Of a stretch of 64,000 nt of DNA, positions 26,646-35,878 are shown one piece after another (the stretch's first letter is position 1; each line of letters starts with the position of its first letter). The stretch covers positions 1-64,000 of the forward strand of contig CABIYE010000015.1 of the NCBI GenBank assembly GCA_902362865.1. The letters are read 5' to 3'. Below the pieces are notes generated by a model. It saw only the letters and a list, made by a program, of their open reading frames with translations. It ran no database searches and had not been told where the DNA came from. The translations under genes and the position numbers were made by a program. The DNA comes from Clostridiaceae bacterium (lineage in GTDB: Bacteria; Bacillota; Clostridia; Lachnospirales; Lachnospiraceae).

Positions 26646-26908
26646 AGTCTTAACCTCTTTTTTCCATAATTTCCATTAAGAATTTTAGCACAAATAAATT
26701 TTTTGCGCTATAGTCGATTTTTTGATGTATGTTTTCGGCAAAAAACGATTGTATATTGACGAAAAAACCGCAAAAAGTAACAAAAAGTGTAAATACGCTG
26801 TCGGAGAAAAGATAATCCCTTGTAAAAATGAATGGATTTGTGTAAAATAGTAAAGGCTCCTGTGAAAGGGATGCAGTTAGAAAACAGTAAGAGAAAAGGA
26901 AATTTGCG

Positions 26909-27133
26909 ATGGAGTACATAAAAAAAGAATGGAAGTCGATTGCAGCCGCTGTGTTGGTGGTAGTGGCTTCTATTGGAATGCTTTATTATAGCAAAGATGC
27001 CGTGGTAAGTGAAGTAGTAGGGGAAAATGTGCCGGTGATTGATCCGCACAAGGCGATTATTGCGGCGATTATTATGATGTTTGTAGGGCTGGGGATTTAT
27101 TTGTTAAGAAGAAAATCATATCCTGCCGAGTAG
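26909..27133 (+). CDS. Small two-helix membrane protein
   Basis: The 74-residue product has two transmembrane helices (about residues 10-26 and 48-66) joined by an acidic loop. It begins with the basic MEYIKKEWK and ends in a basic LRRKSY segment. I do not recognise a family. It starts 43 bases before the polysaccharide dehydratase gene, so it may be the first gene of that transcript. A TTGTAA...TAAAAT promoter-like pair lies 60-90 bases upstream. Confidence 0.6.
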   Translation: MEYIKKEWKSIAAAVLVVVASIGMLYYSKDAVVSEVVGENVPVIDPHKAIIAAIIMMFVGLGIYLLRRKSYPAE

Positions 27134-27175
27134 ATAATAAACTTTATAAAAAGGAAAGAGAACGGGAAGTTAATT

Positions 27176-29065
27176 ATGAAGATGAGAGAGCGGAAGACAG
27201 AGATGCTCTGGATACACAAAGCCATGCTTCTTGCGTTTATGGACATATTAATTACACTGGCGGTTTATCTGGCAGCACTGCTGATAAGATTTGATTTTTT
27301 ATTTTCACGGATACCGGAAGAATATATACAAGGCTATATATGGTCCATGCCATTCTGGGTCATTGCGACAGTTGTCGTATTTTATGCCTTCAGGCTGTAT
27401 CATAGTGTATGGAGGCTGGCAAGTGTGGCGGAGGTCAGGATGATTCTGACGGCATATATTACTTTGATACCGGTATATGCGGCGGGCATTCTCTTTATGG
27501 ATCTGAAAATGCCCAGATCCTATTATTGCATCGGATACGTATTGTCCGTCTGCGCGACAACAGGAATTCGTTTCTCTTACCGGATACTGCGGGCTTATTC
27601 CAAGCGGAACAGCCAGGTATTCAACGTGAAAGAGCGGGAGCATGTCATGATTATCGGAGCGGGCGCCGTAGGACAGACACTGATAAAGGAACTGATTAAC
27701 TCCGATAAAATGAACGTAAAGGTTTGTTGTATTATTGATGACAATCCGAGCAAGATTGGAAAACAACTGGAAGGAATTCCAATCGTAGGAGACCGTTATG
27801 ACATTATCGAGATGGCGGCAAAATACGATATTGACCGTATTATCTATGCGATTCCGGCTACAACCGGAAAGAACAGAAAAGATATTCTTAACATTTGCAA
27901 GGAAACAAAATGCCGTATGCAGACAGTTCCGGCAGTGTACCAGATTGTAAATGGCGAGGTAAATGTGAGCAAGCTTCGTAATGTTGAAATCACCGACCTA
28001 TTGGGAAGGGCACAGGTGAAGGTCAACAACGAAGAGATATTTGCGGCAATCAAAGGGAAAACGGTTATGGTTACCGGTGGCGGCGGTTCCATCGGAAGCG
28101 AGTTGTGCCGTCAGATTGCCCATGCAGAACCAAAGCAGTTGATAATCTTTGAAATCTATGAAAACAATGCCTATGAGATTCAGCAGGAGTTAAAAAGAAC
28201 TTATCCGAATCTGAATCTAAAGGCGCTGATCGGTTCCGTGCGGAATACGAACCGTATCAACTGGGTCATTGAAAAATACCGTCCGGACATTATTTTCCAT
28301 GCAGCAGCGCATAAACACGTGCCGCTCATGGAGGACAGCCCCAACGAGGCGATTAAAAATAATGTTATCGGAACCTACAAGACCGCAAAAGCAGCCACCA
28401 AGTATGGCGTTAAGAAGTTCGTGCTGATTTCCACAGACAAAGCGGTGAATCCGACCAACATCATGGGGGCGTCCAAGCGTCTCTGCGAGATGGTGGTACA
28501 GATGATGAACCGGGAGAGTTCGAATACCGATTTTGTGGCAGTGCGTTTTGGAAATGTACTGGGAAGTAATGGAAGCGTAATACCACTTTTCAAAAAACAG
28601 ATAGCCGAAGGCGGACCGGTCACGGTAACAGATAAGAACATCATTCGTTATTTTATGACCATACCGGAAGCAGTATCTCTGGTACTGCAGGCTTCCTATT
28701 ATGCCAAAGGCGGAGAAATCTTCGTACTGGATATGGGGGATCCGGTTAAAATCGACGATATGGCGAGAAATCTGATCCGTCTGTCAGGATACAAGCCAGA
28801 TGTAGATATTATGGTAGAATATACCGGACTCAGACCGGGCGAAAAGCTTTTTGAAGAACTTCTGATGGATGAAGAAGGGCTTCAGGAAACAGAAAATGAA
28901 CTGATCCATATCGGAAAGCCCATCGATATGGACGACGAATGGTTCAAAGAGAAGCTTCATGAACTGGATGAAGCAAGCCGTCACGAGGACGGGCATATGA
29001 AAGAGATTGTGGCAGAGATTGTGCCGACTTATCATATTGACAAAACAAAACATGCAGGTGCATAA
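27176..29065 (+). CDS. Membrane-bound nucleotide-sugar 4,6-dehydratase (CapD/PglF/FlaA1-like)
   Basis: The 629-residue protein begins with four transmembrane helices (about 15-125), followed by a Rossmann CoA-binding-like domain (IIGAGAVGQTLIKEL, about 155) and a second Rossmann short-chain dehydrogenase domain (VTGGGGSIGSEL, about 300). The catalytic region STDKAVNP, with a Thr-Asp-Lys triad in place of YXXXK, is typical of the PglF/WbpM class. It would convert UDP-GlcNAc to a 4-keto-6-deoxy sugar for lipid-linked glycan assembly. No aminotransferase or acetyltransferase of a bacillosamine pathway is seen in the window. Confidence 0.9.
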   Translation: MKMRERKTEMLWIHKAMLLAFMDILITLAVYLAALLIRFDFLFSRIPEEYIQGYIWSMPFWVIATVVVFYAFRLYHSVWRLASVAEVRMILTAYITLIPVYAAGILFMDLKMPRSYYCIGYVLSVCATTGIRFSYRILRAYSKRNSQVFNVKEREHVMIIGAGAVGQTLIKELINSDKMNVKVCCIIDDNPSKIGKQLEGIPIVGDRYDIIEMAAKYDIDRIIYAIPATTGKNRKDILNICKETKCRMQTVPAVYQIVNGEVNVSKLRNVEITDLLGRAQVKVNNEEIFAAIKGKTVMVTGGGGSIGSELCRQIAHAEPKQLIIFEIYENNAYEIQQELKRTYPNLNLKALIGSVRNTNRINWVIEKYRPDIIFHAAAHKHVPLMEDSPNEAIKNNVIGTYKTAKAATKYGVKKFVLISTDKAVNPTNIMGASKRLCEMVVQMMNRESSNTDFVAVRFGNVLGSNGSVIPLFKKQIAEGGPVTVTDKNIIRYFMTIPEAVSLVLQASYYAKGGEIFVLDMGDPVKIDDMARNLIRLSGYKPDVDIMVEYTGLRPGEKLFEELLMDEEGLQETENELIHIGKPIDMDDEWFKEKLHELDEASRHEDGHMKEIVAEIVPTYHIDKTKHAGA

Positions 29066-29089
29066 TAGATTGTGATTTGAGTGAAGCTA

Positions 29090-29291
29090 GATTTTTGTGA
29101 CTTTATGCATGGCTGAACATAGCATCTATCAGTTCAGCCATAACAGCTCGAATTAGCTGCTTCGCAGCTTATTTCGTCGCATACGCGGCTAAATTCTCGC
29201 TTATGGCAGAGCGCCATATACAAAGTACATAAAATCTTCGTTTTCAAACAAGTTTGAACTCAGATTTTTATGACTTTGTGCATGGCTGAAC
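29090..29291. repeat. Structured intergenic region with a duplicated 29-base segment and several hairpins
   Basis: The 403-base gap between the dehydratase and loaP has no plausible gene. A 29-base segment at 29090-29118 recurs at 29263-29291 with two mismatches. Between the copies lie a perfect ATGGCTGAAC/GTTCAGCCAT hairpin (29109-29118 with 29132-29141), AGCTGC-TTC-GCAGCT (about 29154-29168) and TATGGC/GCCATA (about 29203-29219). Such clustering of dyads suggests a repeat element or a folded leader. Confidence 0.55.
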
Positions 29292-29372
29292 TGATAGAAA
29301 AAATTTTCGTGGAGTTGAATCGTCGCCTTGCCGCGTTCAACTGCCCGGAATGTAATAAATGAAGATAATCAT

Positions 29373-29428
29373 CCGCCTGAATGAAGGCGGAATGGCGTAG
29401 CCTACCCTTTTTGGGGTGGGCTGTTTTA
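29373..29428 (+). terminator. Tandem hairpins in the loaP leader
   Basis: CCGCC/GGCGG (29373-29377 with 29386-29390) is followed by AGCCTACCC/GGGTGGGCT (29399-29407 with 29414-29422) and a short T-rich tail. This could end the upstream transcript or act as an attenuator for loaP, whose start is 40 bases downstream. Confidence 0.5.
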
Positions 29429-29468
29429 TTAAAGGCAAGGGATAATAAAAAGAATAGGAGAACTGCCC

Positions 29469-29978
29469 ATGTGGTATGTTGTGCAGACACGCACAGGCAC
29501 AGAGGAAAGCATACGGATACAATGCAAAAAAAATGTATCCGCCGAAGTGCTGGAGCGGTGTTTTATCCCTTATTATGAAGAGCAAAAACGTATCCGTGGA
29601 GAGTGGACAACACAGACGAAAGTCCTTTTCCCCGGGTACGTTTTTATGATTACAGAAAATGTAGAAGCTCTATATGAAGAATTGAAAACAATCATCGGGC
29701 TGACAAAGCTAATCGGAACCGGTGAAGAGATTGTTCCGCTTCAAGAAGAAGAAATCGCTTTCCTGGAGAGTTTCGGCGGTGCAAAGCAAGTGGTAGAGAT
29801 GTCCCAGGGTGTCATCGAACACTCGCAGGTCAAAGTAACATCCGGACCGCTGCAGGGCAAGGAAGGATATATACGGAAGATAGATCGCCACAAGCGCAAA
29901 GCCTGGCTGGACATAGAAATGTTTGGAAGAACACAGAACATCCAGGTAGGGCTGGAGATTGTGGCAAAGATAGAATAG
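29469..29978 (+). CDS. loaP: LoaP-type NusG paralogue, transcription antiterminator
   Basis: The 169-residue protein has the NusG N-terminal domain (MWYVVQTRTGTEESI, then LFPGYVFM) and a C-terminal KOW domain (VTSGPLQGKEGYIRKID). The opening and length fit the LoaP group of specialised NusG paralogues in Firmicutes, which let RNA polymerase pass terminators in long polysaccharide or antibiotic operons. AGGAG lies eight bases before the ATG. An intrinsic terminator lies 47 bases after the gene and just before the large glycan operon, which is what an antiterminator target would look like. Confidence 0.88.
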   Translation: MWYVVQTRTGTEESIRIQCKKNVSAEVLERCFIPYYEEQKRIRGEWTTQTKVLFPGYVFMITENVEALYEELKTIIGLTKLIGTGEEIVPLQEEEIAFLESFGGAKQVVEMSQGVIEHSQVKVTSGPLQGKEGYIRKIDRHKRKAWLDIEMFGRTQNIQVGLEIVAKIE

Positions 29979-30024
29979 ATGAATATATATAATAGAAGAA
30001 ATGCAGAGTAAGAGAGTAAGGAAA

Positions 30025-30046
30025 AGTCCCTGGAGGGGCTTTTTTT
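30025..30046 (+). terminator. Intrinsic terminator before the polysaccharide operon
   Basis: AGTCCC (30025-30030), loop TGGA, GGGGCT (30035-30040) and then a run of T bases form a textbook terminator. It stands between loaP and the first transferase gene, so the operon can be transcribed from upstream only if polymerase reads through. It is the likely target of LoaP control. Confidence 0.8.
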
Positions 30047-30108
30047 AGTGGGGAAAGGAAGAAGTGCTCTAAATGGGTAGAAAAAGATAAATGGAGCGTT
30101 AGAAGTAT

Positions 30109-32184
30109 ATGGATAAAAACTTTGCAAAAATAATAGGAATTATAGCGACAAGCGTGTGTGTGGTATTTTGTGGATTGAGCGTTATTGCAAAATTGAAGAA
30201 AAATAATTCTGTATATCAGAATGTTCCGGAAGAAAAAAATGTGCTGGAAGGTCATCGGGTCGTTTTTGTGAAAGATGATCGCGATGCTGAAAATGCAGAT
30301 GGTGTAAGAGGACATTTGGAATCAAGCGGAATGTCAGAATATAAACCTGGAATATATGAGAAATATTTTAAGAGAATTTTAGATGTTGTGTTGTCTTTTA
30401 GTGGCTTGGTTGTTTTATCACCACTTTACCTTGGAATTTCGCTTGCAATTATTATTGATGATCCGGGACCGGTGCTTTTTACACAGAAGCGAATGGGACA
30501 GAATAAAAAGTATTTTAAATTACATAAATTCAGAAGCATGAAAATGTGTACTCCGCATGATGTCCCGACGCATATGTTGGATAATCCGGATAGATATATT
30601 ACAAGAGTAGGAAAATTCTTAAGAGCGCATAGCTTAGATGAACTACCACAGATCTGGGATATTTTTATTGGAAATATGTCAATTATCGGACCTCGGCCAG
30701 CACTATGGAATCAGGATGTGTTAACTGCTGAAAGAGACAAATATGGTGCGAATGATGTTAAGCCCGGGTTAACCGGCTGGGCGCAAATTAATGGAAGGGA
30801 TGAGCTTGAGATTCCTGCGAAAGCAAAACTTGATGGAGAGTATGTGCAAAAAATAGGAATAGGAATTGATATTAAGTGTTTCCTTGATTCTATTGGTGTA
30901 TTTGCGAATGATAACTCTGTTGTCGAAGGTGGTACCGGGGAGTTAAAAAAGCATGAAATGAATGAATCATGTAAAAAATGTGCTGAAGAAAAGAAAAAGA
31001 TACTTGTAATTTGCCAATACTATAAACCGGAGCCTTTTAGGATTTCTGATATTTGCGAAGAAATGGTTCGACGTGGGCATGAAGTGCAGGTTGTTACGGG
31101 GTATCTCAATTATCCGGAAGGAAAAATTTATGATGGATATGGGAAGGGAAAACATATTGACGAAATTATAAACGGTGTAAAAGTACATAGGTGTTTTGAA
31201 ATTCCGAGGGGAACAGGAAGCGTGAAGAGAATGCTTAATTATTATAGTTATGCGGTAACTTCTACAGCCTATGCCTTATCAAGTAAGTGTAGGACTTCTG
31301 ATGGGAAACCATTTGACGTTGTTTTTTGTAATCAGTTAAGTCCTGTGATGATGGCACATGCAGCGATTGGCTATAAAAAAAGATACAAAGTACCAGCTAT
31401 CATGTATTGTCTTGACTTATGGCCGGAAAGTTTGATTGCGGGTGGTATTACAAGAGAGTCTTTGATTTATAAATATTATCATCATGTCAGTAAAAGAATT
31501 TATAGACAGGTGGATAAGATTCTAATTACAAGTCGTATGTTCTCTGACTATTTTAAGAGCGAATTTGGTATTAGAAAAGATAGAATAGAGTATCTTCCAC
31601 AATATGCGGAAGATATTTTCGAAGAAATGCCAATAAAAGAAGAAAATGGAATATTTGATTTTATGTTTGCCGGAAATATAGGAACGATTCAATCCGTGGA
31701 AACAATACTGGAAGCAGCAAATCTTTTGAAAGACGAGCCGGTTCGGTTTCATATCATTGGCGGAGGTACTGATTTGGAAAGATTGCAGAAGATTGGTAAG
31801 AATCTGGAGAATGTAGAGTTTTATGGAAGAAAACCACTTGAGGAAATGCCAGACTTTTATAAAAAGGCAGATGCAATGCTTGTTACATTGGCGGCTGATC
31901 CTGTGCTTAGTCTTACTCTTCCCGGGAAGGTGCAGAGTTATATGGCGGTCGGGAAACCTCTTATTGGTGCGATCGATGGTGAAACAGAAATAGTGATAAA
32001 TGAAGCGCAATGCGGATTCTGTGGTAAAGCAGGTGATGCAATTGAGTTGACTGAGAATATCAGAAAATTTATTGCAAGAGATACAGATAGGAAACTGATG
32101 GGAAAAAATGCAAGAAAATTTTATGAAAAAAATTTTAAGGAATCCATGTATATGGATAAATTAGAAAGTATGGTGGAGATATAA
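30109..32184 (+). CDS. Fusion of a polyprenyl-phosphate sugar-1-phosphate transferase and a GT4 glycosyltransferase
   Basis: This 691-residue protein should perform the first two steps of glycan assembly. After an N-terminal helix, residues about 80-275 are a monotopic phosphoglycosyl transferase: membrane helix, PGPVLFTQKRMG, LHKFRSMK, HSLDELPQ with the catalytic Asp-Glu pair, and KPGLTGWAQINGRDELE. Residues about 292-691 are a GT4/WbuB-like glycosyltransferase beginning ILVICQYYKPEP, with GNIGTIQS and LTLPGKVQSYMA in the donor domain. The fusion joins lipid-linked sugar transfer to addition of the second sugar. It opens the AT-rich operon after the terminator. Confidence 0.88.
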   Translation: MDKNFAKIIGIIATSVCVVFCGLSVIAKLKKNNSVYQNVPEEKNVLEGHRVVFVKDDRDAENADGVRGHLESSGMSEYKPGIYEKYFKRILDVVLSFSGLVVLSPLYLGISLAIIIDDPGPVLFTQKRMGQNKKYFKLHKFRSMKMCTPHDVPTHMLDNPDRYITRVGKFLRAHSLDELPQIWDIFIGNMSIIGPRPALWNQDVLTAERDKYGANDVKPGLTGWAQINGRDELEIPAKAKLDGEYVQKIGIGIDIKCFLDSIGVFANDNSVVEGGTGELKKHEMNESCKKCAEEKKKILVICQYYKPEPFRISDICEEMVRRGHEVQVVTGYLNYPEGKIYDGYGKGKHIDEIINGVKVHRCFEIPRGTGSVKRMLNYYSYAVTSTAYALSSKCRTSDGKPFDVVFCNQLSPVMMAHAAIGYKKRYKVPAIMYCLDLWPESLIAGGITRESLIYKYYHHVSKRIYRQVDKILITSRMFSDYFKSEFGIRKDRIEYLPQYAEDIFEEMPIKEENGIFDFMFAGNIGTIQSVETILEAANLLKDEPVRFHIIGGGTDLERLQKIGKNLENVEFYGRKPLEEMPDFYKKADAMLVTLAADPVLSLTLPGKVQSYMAVGKPLIGAIDGETEIVINEAQCGFCGKAGDAIELTENIRKFIARDTDRKLMGKNARKFYEKNFKESMYMDKLESMVEI

Positions 32185-32208
32185 CCAAAAGTGTGAAAAG
32201 GATTTATT

Positions 32209-33420
32209 ATGAAGATTTTGATGATTAATGTCGTCTGTGGTATTCGCAGCACAGGTCGGATTTGTACAGATCTTGCGACTGCACTGGAAGCGCAAGGACA
32301 TGAAGTAAAAATTGCATATGGTAGAGAAAAGGTTCCTGAACAATTTAAAAAGTATGCTGTGAAGATTGGCTCAGATTGGGATGTTAAAGTTCATGGTGTG
32401 AAAGCAAGATTACTGGATGGAGCAGGATTTGGCAGTAAAAAAGCTACAAAGCAATTTGTTAAATGGATGAAAGAATATGACCCAGATGTAATACACCTTC
32501 ATAATCTTCATGGCTACTATATAAATATAGAAGTTCTCTTTGATTATTTGAAATGTAGCGGCAAAAAAGTGATATGGACATTGCATGACTGTTGGGCTTT
32601 TACCGGTCATAGTGCGTATTGTGATGCGGTAAAATGTGAGAGGTGGAGTAAAGGTTGTTATAAATGCCCTCAAATAAAAGAATATCCGAAAAGTTTTATT
32701 GATAGATCCAAACAAAATTGGAAGAAGAAAAAAACTATTTTTTCTGGAGTATCTGACATGACGATTATTACTCCGTCACATTGGCTTGCTGGCTTAACAA
32801 GAAAGTCTTTTTTGTCGGAGTATCCAGTTGAAGTTATTCACAATGGTATAGACACAAGTCAATTTATGCCATTGGAGAATGATTTTCGAGAATTTTATCA
32901 TTTGGAAGATAAATTTGTAGTGTTAGGCGTTGCGACAGCATGGAGTGACTTAAAGGGATATTCAGATTTCTTAAAGTTGGCTGAGATGTTAGATGATAAA
33001 TTTAAGATTGTTATGGTTGGATTGACTGAAAAGCAGTTAAAAGAATTGCCTCCAAAGATAATTGGAATAAAAAGAACGGCAAGCGTTAAGGAGTTGACAT
33101 ATATTTATAGCGCTGTGGATGTGTTTGTAAATCTGACATATTGTGATTCTTATGGTTTAGTTAATGTGGAATCAATTCTTTGCGGAACGCCGGTAATTTC
33201 ATATGATACAGGAGGATGTGCGGAAAGCGTTGGTTTATGCGGGTATGTTGTTCCACAGGGAGACATAAAAACTATATATGATATGATTAAGAAAATAAAA
33301 ACAAAGCCTTTGGATTTGAAGGTTGATAGACTGGCATGTGATAACAAACGAACTATCAAGGAGTATCTGGGAAAATACAGGGGTACTGGAAACAAAAGAT
33401 TGATTTATCCCATAAAATGA
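32209..33420 (+). CDS. GT4-family glycosyltransferase
   Basis: The 403-residue protein has the two Rossmann halves of GT-B enzymes. The acceptor half has VVCGIRSTGRI near the start and HLHNLHGYY and TLHDCWAFTGH, a set found in WcaC/WbaZ-like colanic-acid type transferases. The donor half has a Cys-bearing NVESILCGTPVISYDTGGC. It lies 24 bases after the fusion enzyme. The end overlaps a GT4 fragment in an ATGA arrangement. The last residues look unlike the usual C-terminus, so some sequence may have been exchanged there. Confidence 0.85.
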   Translation: MKILMINVVCGIRSTGRICTDLATALEAQGHEVKIAYGREKVPEQFKKYAVKIGSDWDVKVHGVKARLLDGAGFGSKKATKQFVKWMKEYDPDVIHLHNLHGYYINIEVLFDYLKCSGKKVIWTLHDCWAFTGHSAYCDAVKCERWSKGCYKCPQIKEYPKSFIDRSKQNWKKKKTIFSGVSDMTIITPSHWLAGLTRKSFLSEYPVEVIHNGIDTSQFMPLENDFREFYHLEDKFVVLGVATAWSDLKGYSDFLKLAEMLDDKFKIVMVGLTEKQLKELPPKIIGIKRTASVKELTYIYSAVDVFVNLTYCDSYGLVNVESILCGTPVISYDTGGCAESVGLCGYVVPQGDIKTIYDMIKKIKTKPLDLKVDRLACDNKRTIKEYLGKYRGTGNKRLIYPIK

Positions 33421-33728
33421 TAGGCATTACAAGAACGAATAGTGTAAAGCATCTTGCGAATTTGTATTCTATTGCAGATGTATTCGTAAACCCAACGGTT
33501 GAAGATAATTATTCAACAACTAATCTTGAAACAATAGCAAGTGGAACACCTGTTATTACCTATAAAACGGGAGGGAGTCCAGAGAGTGCTGTGTTATTTG
33601 GAACAACCGTGAAAGAAAACACTGTTGAAAATATAATAGATAAAATTGCCGGTTTGCGACCTATTCCTGATAAAAGAGGCTGTGTAACTAAAGATAAAAT
33701 AATAGAGCAGTACTTAAATTATTATTAG
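33417..33728 (+). pseudogene. C-terminal fragment of a second GT4 glycosyltransferase
   Basis: The 103-residue frame begins inside a donor domain: IGITRTNSVKHLANLYSIAD, then VFVNPTVEDNYSTTNLET and SGTPVITYKTGGSPES. It closely parallels the C-terminal third of the gene just upstream (IGIKRTASVKEL, then NVESILCGTPVISYDTGG). No acceptor domain precedes it. It is best explained as the remainder of a paralogous gene after recombination or deletion, though a start overlapping the upstream stop could still allow translation. Confidence 0.65.
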
Positions 33729-33730
33729 AC

Positions 33731-34846
33731 ATGAGGAAGAAAATACAGTTGAAAGTTTTATTTATCACTAATGTACCTTCACCATATAGGGTGGAGTTTT
33801 TTAATGAATTAGGAAAATATTTGAATTTGACAGTAATATTTGAAAAATCTACTTCGGATGAAAGGGATAGTTCTTGGAATAATTATGCTTTTGAAAATTT
33901 TGAAGGAATTGTTTTAAAAGGAATAAAAATCAATTCAGATACTGCGATTTGCTTGGGCATTATAAACTTCTTAAAGCGGCATAAGTTTGACTATATTATT
34001 TGTTCAAACTTTACTTCGCCAACTGGAATGTTGGCTATTCAATATATGAGAAAACATAGTATAAACTATTATTTGGAGTGCGATGGTGGATTTGCCAAAA
34101 ATGGGGAAGGAGTTAAAGAAGGTATAAAACTATATTTCATAACTGGGGCAAATGGATATTTTAGTACAGGAGTGGCTTGTGATGAGTATTTTATTGCTTA
34201 TGGAGCCGATGCAGAGAAAATAATTCGTTATCCATTTACATCAGTAAGGGAGGAAGAAATAGATATAAACATACCTGAAAAGGGAAGAAAGGATGAATTA
34301 CGCGAAAAATTAGGTATGAAAGAAGAAAAAATCGTTCTTGCGGTCGGTCAGTTTATACCAAGAAAAGGGTTCGATATATTATTAAAAGCAGTATCCAATC
34401 TGCCAGAAGAAGTAGGGGTATATTTTGTTGGAGGAGAGCCGACAGAGGAATATCTTTTATTACAAAATGAAAACCAACTTAATAATGTACATTTTGTTGG
34501 ATATAAGTCAAAAAATATTTTGAATGAATATTATTATGCTTCAGATATTTTTGTGTTACCGACACGAGAGGATATATGGGGGCTTGTTATAGAAGAAGCA
34601 ATGGCACATGGGTTACCAATTATTTCTACTAGCAGATGTGCAGCAGCGCTAGAACTAGTTAAGAATGATGTCAATGGTTACGTTGTCCCAGTAGAAGATG
34701 TGGACGCGATTTCAGAGAAAATTATAGAAGTGCTCACTAATTCAGAAAAACAAAAAGCCTTTGGAAAGAATAGCTTGAATATAATGAGAAATTATACGAT
34801 AGAAGCTATGGTGCAAAAGCACCTGGAAATATTGTGGAACATGTAA
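33731..34846 (+). CDS. GT4-family glycosyltransferase
   Basis: This 371-residue GT-B enzyme begins VLFITNVPSPYRVEFFNEL, the conserved opening of a common GT4 subgroup. It has VGQFIPRKGFD and PTREDIWGLVIEEAMAHGLP in the donor half, where the Glu residues match the EX7E motif of retaining enzymes. It lies three bases after the GT4 fragment. Sugar specificity cannot be told. Confidence 0.85.
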   Translation: MRKKIQLKVLFITNVPSPYRVEFFNELGKYLNLTVIFEKSTSDERDSSWNNYAFENFEGIVLKGIKINSDTAICLGIINFLKRHKFDYIICSNFTSPTGMLAIQYMRKHSINYYLECDGGFAKNGEGVKEGIKLYFITGANGYFSTGVACDEYFIAYGADAEKIIRYPFTSVREEEIDINIPEKGRKDELREKLGMKEEKIVLAVGQFIPRKGFDILLKAVSNLPEEVGVYFVGGEPTEEYLLLQNENQLNNVHFVGYKSKNILNEYYYASDIFVLPTREDIWGLVIEEAMAHGLPIISTSRCAAALELVKNDVNGYVVPVEDVDAISEKIIEVLTNSEKQKAFGKNSLNIMRNYTIEAMVQKHLEILWNM

Positions 34847-34859
34847 GGAAAGATGAAGG

Positions 34860-35798
34860 ATGAAAAAAACAATTTTACCGATAACGGTTTTGATACCTAC
34901 TATGAATCGACCGCAAACATTGAAAAGAACTCTGAATAAATATTTAGACAGTGAGTGTCTTCCAGCGCAAATAGTGGTTGTAGATCAAAGTACGAGTGAA
35001 GAAATTGCTGCAGAAATTAAGCGATTAGTAGAAGAAATTAGAGGAAGAATAGAAACTTTTTATGTGTATCAGGCAGAGCCGTCTTTAACAAAAGCCAGAA
35101 ATACAGCCTTTTCTTATGCGAAACATGAAGTAATAATATGCTCGGATGATGATATAGACGTTTATTCGGATACCTTAAAACAAATATACAATTTGATGTC
35201 GAATAAGCAGATTGCAATGATAGCAGGACTTGATGACAATGCATCAGAAACAACGTCTAAGATAGGGTATCTATTGGGAACGAAATCTTTTTCAAAAAGA
35301 AATATTGGACATGTTACGTGGTCCATGTTAGGATGTTTTCCGAATAAAATTACTGAGCAGACAGATACAATGTGGGCTATGGGATTTTTCTTTGTTATCC
35401 GAAAATCTCTTGCAAATAAATGGAAACTAATGTGGGATGAGAAGTTGACGGGGTATGCATACGCAGAGGATTTGGACTATACTTATGATTATTATAAAAA
35501 AGCCAAGGCAGAAAAACTGAAATGTATTATGTCCAACAGAGTACATGTGAAGCATATGGTTAGCAGAGAGTATAGGACGCCGACGAAAAAGAGTGCTTAT
35601 ATGTATATTTTAAATAGGGCATATCTGAGTTACAAACATCAGATGGGATGGAAGTCTGTTGTTGCTATGCGATGGTGCAATTTTTGGCGATTTGTTGAAT
35701 GGAAGATTAAAAAGCAGAATGCCGAATGCTTAAAAGAAGCCATGAGATATTGGAGGAAACATCGACTTGAGATTCAGAAAGGGGATTTTCCATATTAG
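34860..35798 (+). CDS. GT2-family glycosyltransferase
   Basis: The 312-residue inverting GT-A enzyme has TVLIPTMNRPQTLKRTL at the N-terminus, VVVDQSTSEE, EPSLTKARNTAFSYA and the metal-binding site as CSDDDID. A later YAEDLDYTYDYY segment holds the acidic base region. It follows the GT4 gene by 13 bases. About 80 bases after it have no gene. Confidence 0.85.
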   Translation: MKKTILPITVLIPTMNRPQTLKRTLNKYLDSECLPAQIVVVDQSTSEEIAAEIKRLVEEIRGRIETFYVYQAEPSLTKARNTAFSYAKHEVIICSDDDIDVYSDTLKQIYNLMSNKQIAMIAGLDDNASETTSKIGYLLGTKSFSKRNIGHVTWSMLGCFPNKITEQTDTMWAMGFFFVIRKSLANKWKLMWDEKLTGYAYAEDLDYTYDYYKKAKAEKLKCIMSNRVHVKHMVSREYRTPTKKSAYMYILNRAYLSYKHQMGWKSVVAMRWCNFWRFVEWKIKKQNAECLKEAMRYWRKHRLEIQKGDFPY

Positions 35799-35878
35799 TA
35801 CAATATCTGAAAATTCGTGTTTTCAAACGAGGATGGAAGGCTCGGAAACTATAGATACTGCTAGAAAGGATTAATGCT

